Of a DNA stretch of 64,000 bases, positions 1 through 11,273 are shown one piece after another. Origin of the DNA: Pseudoscleropodium purum (taxonomy: Eukaryota > Streptophyta > Bryopsida > Hypnales > Brachytheciaceae); assembly GCA_963969395.1 (NCBI GenBank), contig OZ017795.1, forward strand, positions 18,643,063 through 18,707,062. The letters are read 5' to 3'. The translations under genes and the position numbers were made by a program. Below the pieces are notes generated by a model. The model saw nothing but the letters and a program-made list of their open reading frames with translations. It was not told the origin of the DNA and searched no databases. Within the stretch, counting starts at the first letter, position 1. Every line of letters starts with the position of its first letter.

Positions 1-525
1 TTGAAGAAAAATCATGCAAAGTATGAATGAAATGGAAAAAAAATACTCTACAAGAATCAACAATATAGACATAGTAATGGAGGTATGATTATTTAGTACA
101 TATTTTTTAAGTAATCTTACTATGTTTAATTTGAGTTCTTTGGAGTTGACATTTTTGTTGACATCATAAATTTTGAATGTTGTGTAATTTAAATTCTATA
201 TGATAAATATAGGATTATATACATACAAACAAAGCTTACAGCTATATTGTTTGCCAAGTTTTTGAAAATAATAGGACTACTATCTTCATTTTCTTAATTC
301 CTAAAGTTCATTGACTATTTTTCACAAATAGTGTCCAAAACTATTATTTTCTAGTGCATTTGAGCATCACAAAATATTCAAACATTTTTCAAACATTCAA
401 CCTTACAAATTTATGGTGAAAAAAAATAAAGACCATTTGGCACCATAGATTGTAAGATTTTAGTATTTGAAGTTTGAAGAAAAGAAAGTTTGATTCCTAG
501 CACTATGCAAACTTTGTAACTCAAA
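1..525 (+). repeat. Dispersed repeat family R1, copy 1
   Basis: This AT-rich stretch is the same sequence, with scattered substitutions and short indels, as 32230-32790. Both contain the block around ATGAAATGGAAAAAAAATAC, then CTACAAGAATCAACAATATA, and end near AAAGAAAGTTTG followed by TTCCTAG. No open reading frame or terminal structure is visible. The copy may begin left of the window. It is probably a fragment of an old transposon; its class cannot be told from the sequence. Confidence 0.8.
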
Positions 526-1740
526 CCATTGGGTAGAAACATGTGTTAGTTCCTTGCATGCCAATTTTCAAAGATAATGTAGGTAGTATCTAACATACAC
601 AAAAAATCTTGCATCGAGACAATTTTCAAAAACAAACACTTCATAAACAAGATTTTAATTTTTTGGGAGAACAAATTCTTAAAAGAACCAAAATCACAAT
701 CCTTAGCACAAATATTTTTTCATCTAAATCAAATTTTAAAACAGAAAAATACATAAATCTCATGAATTTACACTAGAATTTGAACTAGTAATGGTTCTAA
801 GATTATTCTAAAACTACCATTTTCAATACATAGAATAAAAATTGGAAGAAAAAAAATCCAATTTCATAAAATAATTTATTAACCTATAATATTACTATGC
901 AAATGTATGGAAAAAATTTCAACCTATTTAGCTTCATAGATTGCAAGACATGAGTGCTTAAAATGAATAGGAAAATATTTATAACTTGCCTAATTGCTTG
1001 AAAATGCCCTTTTTGTTAGTACTCTATCCAAGTTGCCCCTAAACTTTCTAGCCCCATAATTTTTGACATAGGCACCCAATCAAAAAAAAAATTAATTACA
1101 TACTCCTAGCTAGATTATATTTTTACACAAAGCTAATACAAACAAGCATCTCTAATAAATAAATTCATTTTCATCCATTCAAAAATGACTTTGTATAAAC
1201 CTAACTGGGCCTTCAAAAAGCTTTATGAGAGTTTATTGTTTATTAGAAATTAATAAAGAGAGAAAAAAAAATCAAATTCTTCTTAGAATTAGTGTACTTT
1301 TAAACATTATCTATATATTTATAACTACCATTGTGGAATCTTATTACAAGCTCTAGACTATGAAATAATAACAAAAGATTAATATGACTATAGTAGACGA
1401 ATCTCTTATATCAACCAAAGCTACCTTGAGGAAGTTAAAGCACCTATCCACTAGTCAAAAATAAAAGTCATCCGGTGCCACAAAAAGTGTAATAAGATTG
1501 ACAAGAGGATTTTGTATGATAATTTCTTGAAGTTAGTTTGTTTTCAAAAATATTGTTAAACACTATAATCCAAAGAATATTTTTTCTTCAATGATGCTCA
1601 TCATTTCTTCATATATGAAAAAATAAACCGATGGAATCATCTCTCTGTTTCAAAAAATTTGTAAACAAAAAATCAAAGTATGAGAAAATTAAAAAATTGG
1701 TTAGTCTACCGAATTGAATTTAAATCCATGAAGGCATGTG
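526..1740. other. AT-rich intergenic stretch, no gene seen
   Basis: Very AT-rich DNA with many A and T runs and stops in all frames. I see no splice-bounded coding segment, RNA gene or clear repeat unit. It probably consists of old transposon remains like its neighbours. Confidence 0.6.
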
Positions 1741-2827
1741 AAAGGAACATTTCGTAAACCGAACTCTTCCCAAACTTAGCCAATCCCGCTGGCGCGTCGG
1801 GGAAGTCACCGACTCTGCTTTTTCTCAGAACCCCACGTCATGAGGAAACGTCAGTCCGTATGCATCACGCCTACCGCTAGAAGGTTCCAAACCTCCACCC
1901 ATAGCCGTCCCCGTGTCCCACCCACCATGAGAAAAATCAATGGTAAGTCACTACAGTAATCAAGGTCGTTTCTTTACACGAGTTATTGCAGTTATTGGAG
2001 TCGGCATCATCAAAAAACAGCATGCGTATAATTGCTCAAAAACCACAGATCTGATGAAAAGTTCAAATTTCATTTGCAAGACAAGAACATTGGAATGCCA
2101 TTGCTGAAAGCAAAAAATGAACCCACAAGCAGGAGAATATGATTGTGTAGACGAAAAGAAAAGGCAAGGGAAGGGAAGAAGGTTCATCAGTCACGACGAC
2201 ATAGCCAACAATCTCGAAGGTTCCAATGCAAAAGGTGAAGGACACTCATCAAGCAGAAGAAATAATGAGAGCATTCAGAAACCCATGACTCGTTCAACCC
2301 CATTCGCAACAAACAATGTTTTCATGGTAACGAGAGTTTTTTATTATTTCGAATCTCAGTGCGCGCATTGCGCCAGGGACGCCTTAGCAACAATGATGGC
2401 TAAGTAACCCTAGGATTGCTGTTAGGGACATTCTGGACCTTGGAAGCCAGAAAGAAACCCCAAAGAATAGCGATTGAAATGTAAGCACTCCGGCGGTGGT
2501 CCTATCTATATACAAAATTATGTAAGCAGCAGCCCGGCCGGTCGTCCGGTTTCTTGGCAAAATTGCTGGAGAGAAAACAAACAGAAGCAACAAACGAATT
2601 CATGCGCCTCCTCCTCGTCGCACGCACCCTTTTCTTTGCTGATACCGTTGCCACCCTCAAGTCCAAAATCGGCGGTGCGGTATGTGGTAAGGTTCTCCTC
2701 TGGCTGGCATGCACACCACGGCGAGGTTTGAATCCCCCTCTCCCTCTCCTGTCGACCATGAATTTCATCGGGAAAAAATGTAAAAGCAGATCGCCGGGAG
2801 TGAAAGTCGAGGCAATAAAAATGTTTT
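1741..2827. other. GC-richer intergenic segment downstream of the ERF gene
   Basis: From about 1760 the base composition changes abruptly. The segment 1780-1930 holds ACGT-core motifs (CCCACGTCATGAG, AAACGTCAG) and a heat-shock-element-like AGAAGGTTC at about 1880; a similar CGAAGGTTCC lies near 2215. These are candidate regulatory sites only. The short ORF at 2117-2407 (plus) has no recognisable domain and no supporting context, so I do not call it a gene. The part next to 2828 should contain the 3' UTR of the ERF gene, but no clear polyadenylation signal can be named. Confidence 0.4.
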
Positions 2828-3418
2828 TCAAAACCCTCTGTGCCGTTTCGCAGCGGAAACCGCCTGTTTCTTGACGAACGGCGCAATCTCCTCCCACGTG
2901 CCCCGCGGTAACTCAGGCAGATTCGGCATCGAATCGGGGAAATTGAGCGGGATTTTCTTGCTGGTGTAATGGATGCCGACATCGTACGCCCGCGCAGCCT
3001 CCTCCGGCGTCTTGTACGTCCCTAACCAGATCTTGCGCTTCTGCGCCGTAGGCCTAATTTCCGTCACCCACTTGTTAAGCTCCGGCCGATGTCGCACGCC
3101 GCGATAAATCGCCTCCTCCGAGCCGCGGTAATGCACCTCATCCGAAGAGGAAGCTCGCCCGCTCCGCTTCGTCACCTGCTGCCGATGTTCAGACGTCGTA
3201 CTGGAGGCCGACGCCGACCCCGACGCCGACATGGACTCCTGTGGCTCCTGCTCCTGCTGCTCCTGCTCCTCCTCCACATACGGCACATTCAAGTCGATGT
3301 CCCGATCCTCCATATCCTTGCGTATTCTCGGCACCGCCATCCCCTTGCGCTCGGTGGAATCACCCCGCTCAACCTTCACAAAGCCGCGACACCATGACGC
3401 CGGGGCCATTCCAGGCAT
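2828..3418 (-). CDS. AP2/ERF-domain transcription factor with possible EAR motif
   Basis: A single-exon gene for a 196-residue nuclear DNA-binding protein. The AP2 domain lies at about residues 104-162: YRGVRHRP, then KWVTEIR, WLGTYKTPEEAARAYD and LNFPDS. The Val after Trp in KWV matches the DREB-type position 14. The usual WGKW is replaced by ELNKW, so the first strands are atypical. An acidic N-terminal region carries DLNVP (residues 42-46), which resembles the DLN-type EAR repression motif, followed by Glu/Gln-rich and Ser-rich stretches. The start is the first ATG after an in-frame TGA at 3434-3436. The protein ends in a basic KRHRGF tail. AP2/ERF proteins bind GCC-box or DRE elements. 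Repressor activity is my inference from DLNVP alone. The exact ERF subgroup is not certain. Confidence 0.9.
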   Translation of the reverse strand: MPGMAPASWCRGFVKVERGDSTERKGMAVPRIRKDMEDRDIDLNVPYVEEEQEQQEQEPQESMSASGSASASSTTSEHRQQVTKRSGRASSSDEVHYRGSEEAIYRGVRHRPELNKWVTEIRPTAQKRKIWLGTYKTPEEAARAYDVGIHYTSKKIPLNFPDSMPNLPELPRGTWEEIAPFVKKQAVSAAKRHRGF

Positions 3419-3660
3419 CCCACTCTCTCGCCCTCACACAACCCACACCCCACAACTCTCAACTGCTTCTCTCTCTCTCTCGCACTCTCTCACTTTCCCT
3501 CCCTCTCTCCCAAGCGCTGTGAAGCTTTCGGCGATGGCGTGCAGTTTCTTCCACTTGGTGTCGGTGCCCAATTGGGAAGACTACGTTGGAGTGGCGATGG
3601 CGAAGGAAGTGAAGAATACGGAAACTGAGGGCAGGCGCGCTATAAGTAAGTGAGTCGAGG
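3419..3660 (-). promoter_or_regulatory. GA-rich 5' leader and proximal promoter of the ERF gene
   Basis: Directly upstream of the ERF start, the minus strand reads as a GA-rich leader (a CT microsatellite at about 3458-3500 on plus), as is common in plant 5' UTRs. A weak TATA-like ACTTATAGC lies near 3645 on the minus strand. Transcription start and promoter extent are inferred, not shown. Confidence 0.4.
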
Positions 3661-4033
3661 GTGGTGAGAGGAGGGGAAGACAAGGCTAGGCCGGGGCGGG
3701 GCGGGCGGCAGCAGGCAGGGCTGGCCGCGGTGGCTGGCGGGGCATCCATTCCGATTGGCGGTGGACGTTGCCATGTTTGACCATAGTGAGGTAACCAGGT
3801 GCCGTCCGTTCCAAGGCAAGCATGGAAGTTGTGCCAGCCGACTCGCAATCACCCCCCCTCCAGACCCCAGCTGGACGGCAACTTCCATCATTCTAGGGTA
3901 GGTTTGCCCCGGGGGATGAGCTGTCGGTTATCGCGTGGAACCGGAGAGGAATGGATGAAGGAACGGAGACACGGATGGACAGAGTTATCACACTGCACTG
4001 CAGGCAGGCTGCCGGGCCTGGGCCATGAGGTCA

Positions 4034-4288
4034 AGTCTATTGTAGTGCAACGAGCCTCATGCGGAGGTCCAGCCAAGGGTGAATGTAAAAAAACCCAAAA
4101 AGAAACAATTTCATGCCGTACTAATTTCATTGCAAACACCGCTTAGTGAATTTGGGGCCACTGAATTGCAAATCTGAAATAAAAAAATTTACATGTGGCA
4201 AGTAAGAAGTTCCTACATTTTCCTTAGGGGGGGTAAAATATGGGATCAAAACCATCTCCGCATAAGGCTCCTTGCACTACAATAGACT
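4034..4288. repeat. Inverted repeat with 33-nt arms
   Basis: The left arm 4034-4066 and the reverse complement of the right arm 4256-4288 are both 33 nt and differ at two positions. They share AGTCTATTGTAGTGCAA and GCGGAG. A spacer of 189 nt separates them. Transcribed, it would fold into a long stem-loop. It may be a small foldback element or the relic of an inverted duplication; a hairpin RNA precursor is possible but unsupported. Confidence 0.7.
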
Positions 4289-4860
4289 CGAAGGCATGAG
4301 GGATGGATGGAGAGCTGCAAGATGTGTTCTTATGGATGGAGTCGTGAGGGACGGGGCCACGGATGGATGAATGTCCACCTACTTTCGGTCGGATTCCTTG
4401 GATGGATGATACCGACCTCGGGTCACGTCCTGTAGTGGCGGGGTGGTTTCGGGACTTTGTTTGGCTTTGGGGTCTCATTTCCTGCACTGCTTCCCCGACT
4501 GGGAGTGAAGTTAAGGTAAGGTAAGGTAGTGGGTCCTCGCGGCTGCCGTCCGTCGTGCCTTGGCGATCCAGCGTCATCAGTTGGTGAGTGAGTGGTGACG
4601 GAGTGTGCAGTGCGGATGGCAGGACGGGACTGAGGCGATTATTGCGGCCCTTCATCAGTTGCGACTTGACTTGCGCTTGCGCGCTGCTGACTCGCCGCAG
4701 CAGCAGAAGGAGAAGGGGGCTGGCATTCCCAATATGCCCACCGCCAGTTTCAAATCTCCGCACAATCGCAGCCAGCAGCCAGCCACAAAACCCACAGCCC
4801 ACCGCCCTTGACTAACTGAACTTACTCAAAATTTTCCTTCCTGCCTGCCCCTCGCCCACG

Positions 4861-4905
4861 GCGCGACACGGCGCGACACGGCGCGACACGGCACGACACG
4901 GCACG
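4861..4905. repeat. 10-bp tandem repeat
   Basis: GCGCGACACG occurs three times, then GCACGACACG, then a partial unit. It is a short GC-rich minisatellite with no visible function. Confidence 0.9.
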
Positions 4906-5138
4906 GCCCACCTCCACTTCGGGTCAGGCCTGGCCCTCGGCCTCGCCTTCAATTCCATCTTCGCTGACAAGCAAGCATCGCACCCTCCGTTTGAGGTCGA
5001 TCCAGGGGCTGGGAGGCAGGGTGTCATTGCAAACGCGGACTGAGGCTAATAAGGAATTAATAACTAGGTCCAAGGACATGGTTTCATAGGATGGCGGGGA
5101 GGGGGGGGGGCATGAATTAGTCTTGGAAGGAAAGGATC

Positions 5139-5618
5139 AACCCGTAAATGGCGGCAGGGACGTTTTTTGGTTGATGCATGACAAAAAGAATTTCTTCGTG
5201 CATGATAGAAGTGCAACTATTCATCCTCTGGATTTTGTTGTGAAAAGGGGATTAAGGTTATCTGTAGTAGTTTGACTTCCAATGAGTGCTTATGTATTTT
5301 TTTGAAATCAACAATTCACACAATATCAAAACAAATGATTTCTAGGATGACTAGCTCATTCTTTAAGGGTTAACCTTTAACCCATAAATGACATTTTGGA
5401 CATTTTGTATCCCATGAATGACTGAGAATCCTTCTATGTAGGATAGAAGTGCAACTATATATGCATCTTCGAAATTTGGTTTTGAAAAAAGGAGAGGTCT
5501 TCTACAATAGTTTGACTTTCAATGAGTGCTTTTGCATTTTTTAAGCCAATGATTCTCACGGTATCCAAAAGGATGATTTCTACAATCATTAGTCTATCCT
5601 TTAAAGGTTAAAAGGACG
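5139..5618. repeat. Tandem duplication, about 240-bp unit
   Basis: Two diverged direct copies start at 5139 (AACCCGTAAATG) and 5379 (AACCCATAAATG). Shared landmarks in the same order are GATAGAAGTGCAACTAT, TAGTTTGACTT, CAATGAGTGCTT and GGATGATTTCTA-like blocks. No coding potential is visible. Confidence 0.8.
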
Positions 5619-5730
5619 TGACCCCCTTTAACCAAGGTAGTCAACAAAATTGCTTTGATTAATTAGACCAATATATATATGGTTTGTTTTAATAGTTAAC
5701 AATGAAGTCATCCATCAACCACTTTTTGGT
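5605..5730. repeat. Dispersed repeat R5, copy 1
   Basis: The blocks GGACGTGACCCC, AACCAAGGTAG and AGACCAATA, followed by AACAATGAAGTCATC, recur in the same order at 37786-37990. It is an old dispersed repeat of unknown class. Confidence 0.55.
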
Positions 5731-8475
5731 CTTAGCATCCTTCAAAGGTTGAAGATATTGAGGTCAAAAAATAACCAATGCATGACTATCAAGCTTAGTA
5801 TAGAAATGAAGAATGCACTTGTAATATTGGTCTAAAATCACAACATTTTGGGACAAAGTATTGTGTAGTAAGTCTTGTCTTTTTAGGATTAAGGATTGCA
5901 TCCCTTCATAAAACCAAAAACCAAATTATTTCATTTTCCTTAAGGTTCAAGCCTTAAGGACAAAAAAATATTTTTTTTCTTGGGATACTTGGGGCTATAT
6001 GTTAAATTTAGTTCATGAGCTAATGGAATGAGCTTTGTTAGGAATGTTGCTACTAAGGACTTCCCTCATTTTGGAGAAAAGAAAAGGTAACCCACCATCA
6101 TTAGTTGATGATCATTAGAAAAAATTTGAACCCTGTGGAGGGCTGTTAAAGATTCAATTTTTGGGGCCCTGCACTGCAATTACAAGAAGAAAAAAAAATT
6201 TAATATATATTTTTTGAAAAAAATATTGAAAAAAAAAATATATATATATATTGAAAAAGTATGAAAGCCTGATGTGGCGCTAATATGGCACAAGTAGTGC
6301 CACATCAATAGCTTCCATTAAAAAATAAAAAAAACATTGGAATTCCTCTCTAATTGCACCGGGATAGTTGCCGGTAGTTCAAAACTTGTAGGCTTTTCAA
6401 GGCTTGAAATTTTTTGTAATGGTTGGGATTGTCCCTCATTCCTTGCAACATGTATGTTTTCTACAATCTCTACATTGTTCCCACCATTCACAATATCCTC
6501 ACTAACATACTTTAGAGATTTTGCATGTTTCCAACTTTTGAAATTGGAAGGCTTATTTGATACAATTTGAAGTGCGTTTTGAAAACCTTTCCAAATGTAT
6601 ATTACATGTAGAATTTAAAGAAAATTTTCTCCCACAATTTGCATTTACATTTTGGTATCTATGCTGTAGTTCCTTAAATTTTAAAGTCCAAAAACTTGAA
6701 GAAAACTCATTTTACAATACATGGTTAATTAGAAGGTTGTGCCTAAAAATTCAAGCATTTAAGGGGTTAAGTTGGGCACACACAAAATTACATCCAACCT
6801 AAATTCGCCATCATCACTCTGTCAAAGAAACGATTTTAGAACCTCTACAAAAAAAAACTTCGGTCCTTTGTAACTTTTGCATATGATATCCAAATGTTGC
6901 ATTCTTTGGTACAGCATTCTTCGGTATGTTGGAGCTTCCTTTCACTTCCCTACCCCCCAAAATACATATATTTCAGCATTCTAATAATAATAATAATAAT
7001 AATAGCAACTAGGCGCAGCAGTAGAAAAAAAAAGTGGCGGTGGTGAAGGTAACCCAACTGACTGTAGGTTTACTGTAGGGATAAGAATTAGACATGACTT
7101 CGCTTTTGGACTTGTTTTGAATCCTGAATCACATTCCGCAAGTGCGAGCGAACGTTCCTGGCATGTTACCGGGAACTTGGCAAATTACAGACTGGTGATG
7201 TATCAACATGACTGGCTAAAGAAGGTTCTAGTAATATTATTTATTGGACCCACTTTTTCTTTATTAATTTTCTTAGAAATTAAAACGAACAGGTGCACAT
7301 TCAATGCATTTTCCAGAACAAACTGGAACTGCCTCAAACAAAAAATCTCTTGCCCTTCTTTTCCAAAAAAACCCAATAATCTTCTTTGTCCATGTTGACG
7401 AGCAATATGTGAGTAATTGGAGGGATGTAAATCAAGGTAATAAATAACACCTAATTTTCAACCCCTTTCTAAGACCCCACTTATGCAGATTTTTGCCTAA
7501 AATGTAGTGCCACTATTCACGAGAGTCTAGGGTTAGTTTTAGACAAATACCTATTTTCAGCTCTTTGAACATTCATTAGTTTATTCATATTATGTCTCAA
7601 AAATGTAGTCTAAAATAATCTAGAATCCCTATTTGACTACCAACAAGACTTCACAAAACGTTTTTCAATGTGATAACGGGAACCATGTTGAATTGCTCAT
7701 TGGATCAATTGTACATGTAGTTACCTTACTTAAATGGCTCCTTAATCCTCGTACATGCTTGCGATTTATATTGTCGGAGGTAGTGAATTACAATTGAATC
7801 AAGGCACATAATCTTTTTTTGATGGAATTTAACTTTCAAGTGCCTAAGACAATGATACTACTGCAGGAGTATAGAAATGCAAGCATGTGAGCCTTGAGTA
7901 TATGCATAAGTAGATATCCTACAACCATCAAAGATGCTTTTACCATAAACACTGATAATATAATTATCTATAATATGGTTTTACTATAATTATGGAAGGT
8001 TTCTATAATATCACATTTACAACATAAGTGCATAGTCTTTTAGGCTCATGGACTTACAATTCTAGACTTACATAATAACACTCCTTATACCTAAGGCACC
8101 ATATTTTAGTATTGACTAAACTTTGAAGTCAAAAGAATCTTATCAAAGCCCCTTTTTTAGTATATTCTTTTTATGGATCAATATCTTTTGATGTTTGTTT
8201 TAAGCATTAAAAAATTATGAATTTTCTAATGAGGATTTTGTCCAATAATGTCCTTTGCAAATCTTGATATTTTGTTTTCTCAGAGATGAGCCTCAAATTT
8301 ATTGAAATTCATTTAAAAGAATAAGAGAATAGATTTTGAAAAACTATAAATTAATTATAGTTATATGTATTATGTCCTTTAAACTTGCAATATTATTTTC
8401 ATGACTTTAATTTTAAATCTAACAAGAAAAAAAGAATTGGAAGACTTTAACCCCTAAAGGACCATTGTTCTTTTA
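5731..8475. other. AT-rich intergenic stretch, no gene seen
   Basis: It contains A/T-rich low complexity (6170-6260), an AAT trinucleotide run at 6981-7003 and a short GC-richer patch at about 7010-7180. Small ORFs at 6337-6570, 6557-6802 and 7117-7398 on plus have no recognisable motif, no splice context and transposon-like composition, so I do not call genes. Confidence 0.5.
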
Positions 8476-9438
8476 GGGGACAACTGGGATTTTGGATAGG
8501 TATATATGGACTAAAATTTTTTTCCTTGTATTTTGAAACATTTTTGAAGATAGAAAAACTTATTAGCTTAATAGCTTTGTAGGAATATATATTTTTAAAA
8601 TTTTAAAATTTTAATTATTTATTATTATTATTATTATTATTATTTTTAATTATTATTTTTTTCAATTGATGCTTGGGAACAAAAGTTGTGCCAAAATAAG
8701 CTTAAAAGAGGGGAAGTGGGGCAATAAAATGAATATTTAATTTAAAAAAAATTTCCTCATAGATTATATTTTTGTGTACATATAAAGCTTTGATTCATTC
8801 CATTTGGATTTGTTGTGAGAAAATTATGGACAATCTTGTTTTTTGGACAATTAGAGCATCTTTTTGAAAAAATAACTTATAGGATTCATTTTTTAATGCA
8901 ATTTTTACAATTTTTCCCCCCAAAAAAGTTCCACATGGTTTATCATGCTTGCTAAAAAAATTTCACCATTGGGATTAGTGCATTTTAATTCCATTTTAAA
9001 GACATTGAAAATTTAAATTTTCCTTCAATCTCATTTACTTAACAATTTTTAAAAGAATAAAACTAAGTTTTTTTTTTAATATTTTGAATTTTTCTTAGGA
9101 TCTCAACTCAATTTTATACCATAAAGATTAAAAGCTCAAGACTTTGTAGTGAAAAAATTAAAGTTAAAAATGTTCAAAGTCAAGAAATCTAATCCCACAA
9201 TGTACTAAAAAACTTGTTTTTTCCATTTAAAATGCAAATATCATGCAATTTGTACAATCAAAAATTCTGAAATTTTTTCCGCACATTTTCATAATTCATA
9301 CTAGTCAAGTATACAATCCTACCGTTAGATGTGAAAAAAAACAATTATTAAGTATTTTTACATTTTGCTATAGAAATGGCAATTTTGAGTGTTTTTTGGC
9401 AAAAGAAAGGCTTTAGTCCTTTAGGGATTAAATCACTT
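8476..9438 (+). repeat. Dispersed repeat family R2, copy 1
   Basis: It is related to 32855-33876 and 51955-53141 in the same orientation. Shared landmarks are GGATTTTGGATAGG near the start (copies 1 and 3), TACATATAAAGCTTTGATT, GTTATGGA or AATTATGGACAAT, GAGTGTTTTT and a terminal CTTTTAGG-like block. An ATT trinucleotide run lies at about 8617-8645. Stops fill all frames. Probably a decayed transposon of unknown class. Confidence 0.7.
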
Positions 9439-10001
9439 TTATGGTTTAGGTACCCTCTAGATCAAACATTATAATTTGTCAATTCATAAGTCATATTGTT
9501 GTGTTTTCTTTTCTTATGTGATCTATGACATGTTTAAAGGATAACCCCTCAACGCCCATGCAGCTCAAACAACACTCTTACACATCTTTCAAAGACTTGG
9601 TGTGGTTCTAAATTTGCAGTTATTCACAAAATTTGAACACCAAATTTGTTAGGCATGTCAGCCTCTACCAAATGACGTCAATGCAATATCCATTCAAAAC
9701 TCTAAATTAGGATGTGCTTGAAGAATTGCCAACCAAGCTATTTTCAGACATGGTTGTTTGGCTCAAGTGATTGGGCATAGCCGGTGCTTGGCCGTTGGGA
9801 CACTTTGGACGGGGGAGGGATCCAATGCTTTGATTGTACCCGCTCTATATGCTTCGCGGAGGCCACCCCAAGCACTCATGGATTCTTTGTCGGAGGCGCG
9901 AGGTGCACGGAATGGAGATGGGGAAAAGGCGGCTCTGATTGCCAAATCTCAATTGCCGATAGGGATGGCTTAGGGTTGCACGGCATAGTGGGGAGGCAAC
10001 A
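9439..10001. other. Intergenic stretch with compositional shift
   Basis: AT-rich until about 9740, then GC-richer. A plus-strand ORF at 9758-9973 lies just before the decayed ORF that follows but has no recognisable motif. It may be the 5' part of the same relic in another frame. Confidence 0.35.
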
Positions 10002-11273
10002 ATGAGGGCTTCAACTTCCACAGGTGTGCAATGCCATCATCAAAGAGCAGTATTGCCAAAGGACGAGCAAATTTTGTTTCTAGGGTACAAACTTGGAGAT
10101 CATGCGCTCTCTACTAGCAGCTTCGATTTCTTTTTGAGACCAAGTTGGTACTTGCGAGGACACATTTCTAGAAAGGGTGCCATAATGACAGGTCTCAATA
10201 AAGGCCAAGAAACTTTGGAAAAGGTGCAATTCGTTCAGGAAACTCTATACTCGTGGGCATTGGAGAAGGAAGTTGGGCAGAACATAGTATAGAGGGTCGT
10301 CAATTGTCTTGATGAATCCTTCTTGTTGAACTTGCAATCACCTCAAGAAAAGCACTATTGGCTAGACAACTCAGGCATGAGGAATTGGAGGTTCCTTTGT
10401 TGATGGCAAATTGGGCACTTGATTGGGTGGAAGGACTGCATTTGTGAGGGACAAGAGGGCGGAATTCCTACAATTGTTGACAAATTCTTGAGAGTAAAGC
10501 AATGGCCTTAATCCCAAGATAAGCCAGATGAAGGGGGCCAGGTGACCATGAGACACTACATGATTAGTTCAATGACCTCCAACCAAGAGAAGTCGCAGCA
10601 CGAGGAGTCTGTTGGCTGCCAGAGCTACCCTGCCAAGACTACCATCAGACAAAGGCGATTTGGCAACATCGCATCCAATTTGAGAATCAAGAGACTACAC
10701 TGCTATTCTCAGTAGACAAGAGACAAGGATGTAGACAGTGCACGAAAGGAAGGGGGTTCCATTGGCAATGTAGGAGGGTCAACCACCAATTATAGACACC
10801 CTTGATGGCAACGCATTTCGTGGCACAAGGAGAGCCAAGTAGAGAAAGAGTTAGCGCATTCTGTATTAGATAGAGAGCTAGCGCATTCCATGGTAGAAGA
10901 AGAGCTAGTGCATTCCGTGGTAGAAGGAGAGCTAGCGCAGAGGGACCGACAATACATCTTGCAGTGGAAGAAGAGCCAATGAATTCTGCGTTGAAGGAGA
11001 GTTAGGCAATAATTTCACCAATAGTACATGACATTAAGTTGCCAATGCAAAGGAGGCGGTGTGGCACAAGAAAGGGACATAAATCCAAAGCGATTGCAGC
11101 CCCATTGGATTGGGTGGCCCTCCATCTTTTCAAAGAATCTTATACCGCCACATCTTTGTAGAAGGGACTATTCAATAGCACTTGCAGTGGGGATCAATTC
11201 CACACTGACTACACAAATTGCATCCCAAGTGTCTTGGCATCGCATGCTCCGCGGCGACCACATTTGCGAGTGA
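10002..11273 (+). pseudogene. Decayed unrecognised ORF with 27-bp in-frame repeats
   Basis: One plus-strand frame can be followed from about 10002 to 11273, interrupted by several stops. Composition is GC-richer than its surroundings. At 10848-10944 a 27-bp unit repeats with starts at 10848, 10875, 10902 and 10929, giving nine-residue units such as ELAHSMVEE and ELVHSVVEG in that frame; degenerate units flank it at about 10812 and 10980. No domain is recognised. It may be a decayed transposon ORF or a dead host gene. Confidence 0.4.
10848..10944 (+). repeat. 27-bp tandem repeat
   Basis: Three full units and part of a fourth begin GAGCTAGCGCATTCC or a close variant. The period is a multiple of three, so each unit keeps the reading frame of the surrounding decayed ORF. 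The encoded unit is nine residues, acidic and possibly helical. Confidence 0.85.

Larger units (their letters stand above)
3661..5030. other. GC-rich upstream region with simple repeats
   Basis: GC-rich DNA containing GGCGGGGCGGGCGG near 3695, scattered GGATGGATG repeats (about 4300-4410), a 33-nt inverted repeat (4034-4288) and a 10-bp tandem array (4861-4905). ORFs on both strands are compositional and mutually overlapping; none has a recognisable domain. It may include distal promoter of the ERF gene. Confidence 0.4.

Noticed and set aside
2117..2407. 96-codon plus-strand ORF downstream of the ERF gene
   Set aside because: No recognisable motif, overlapped by equally long antisense ORFs, no promoter or intron evidence.
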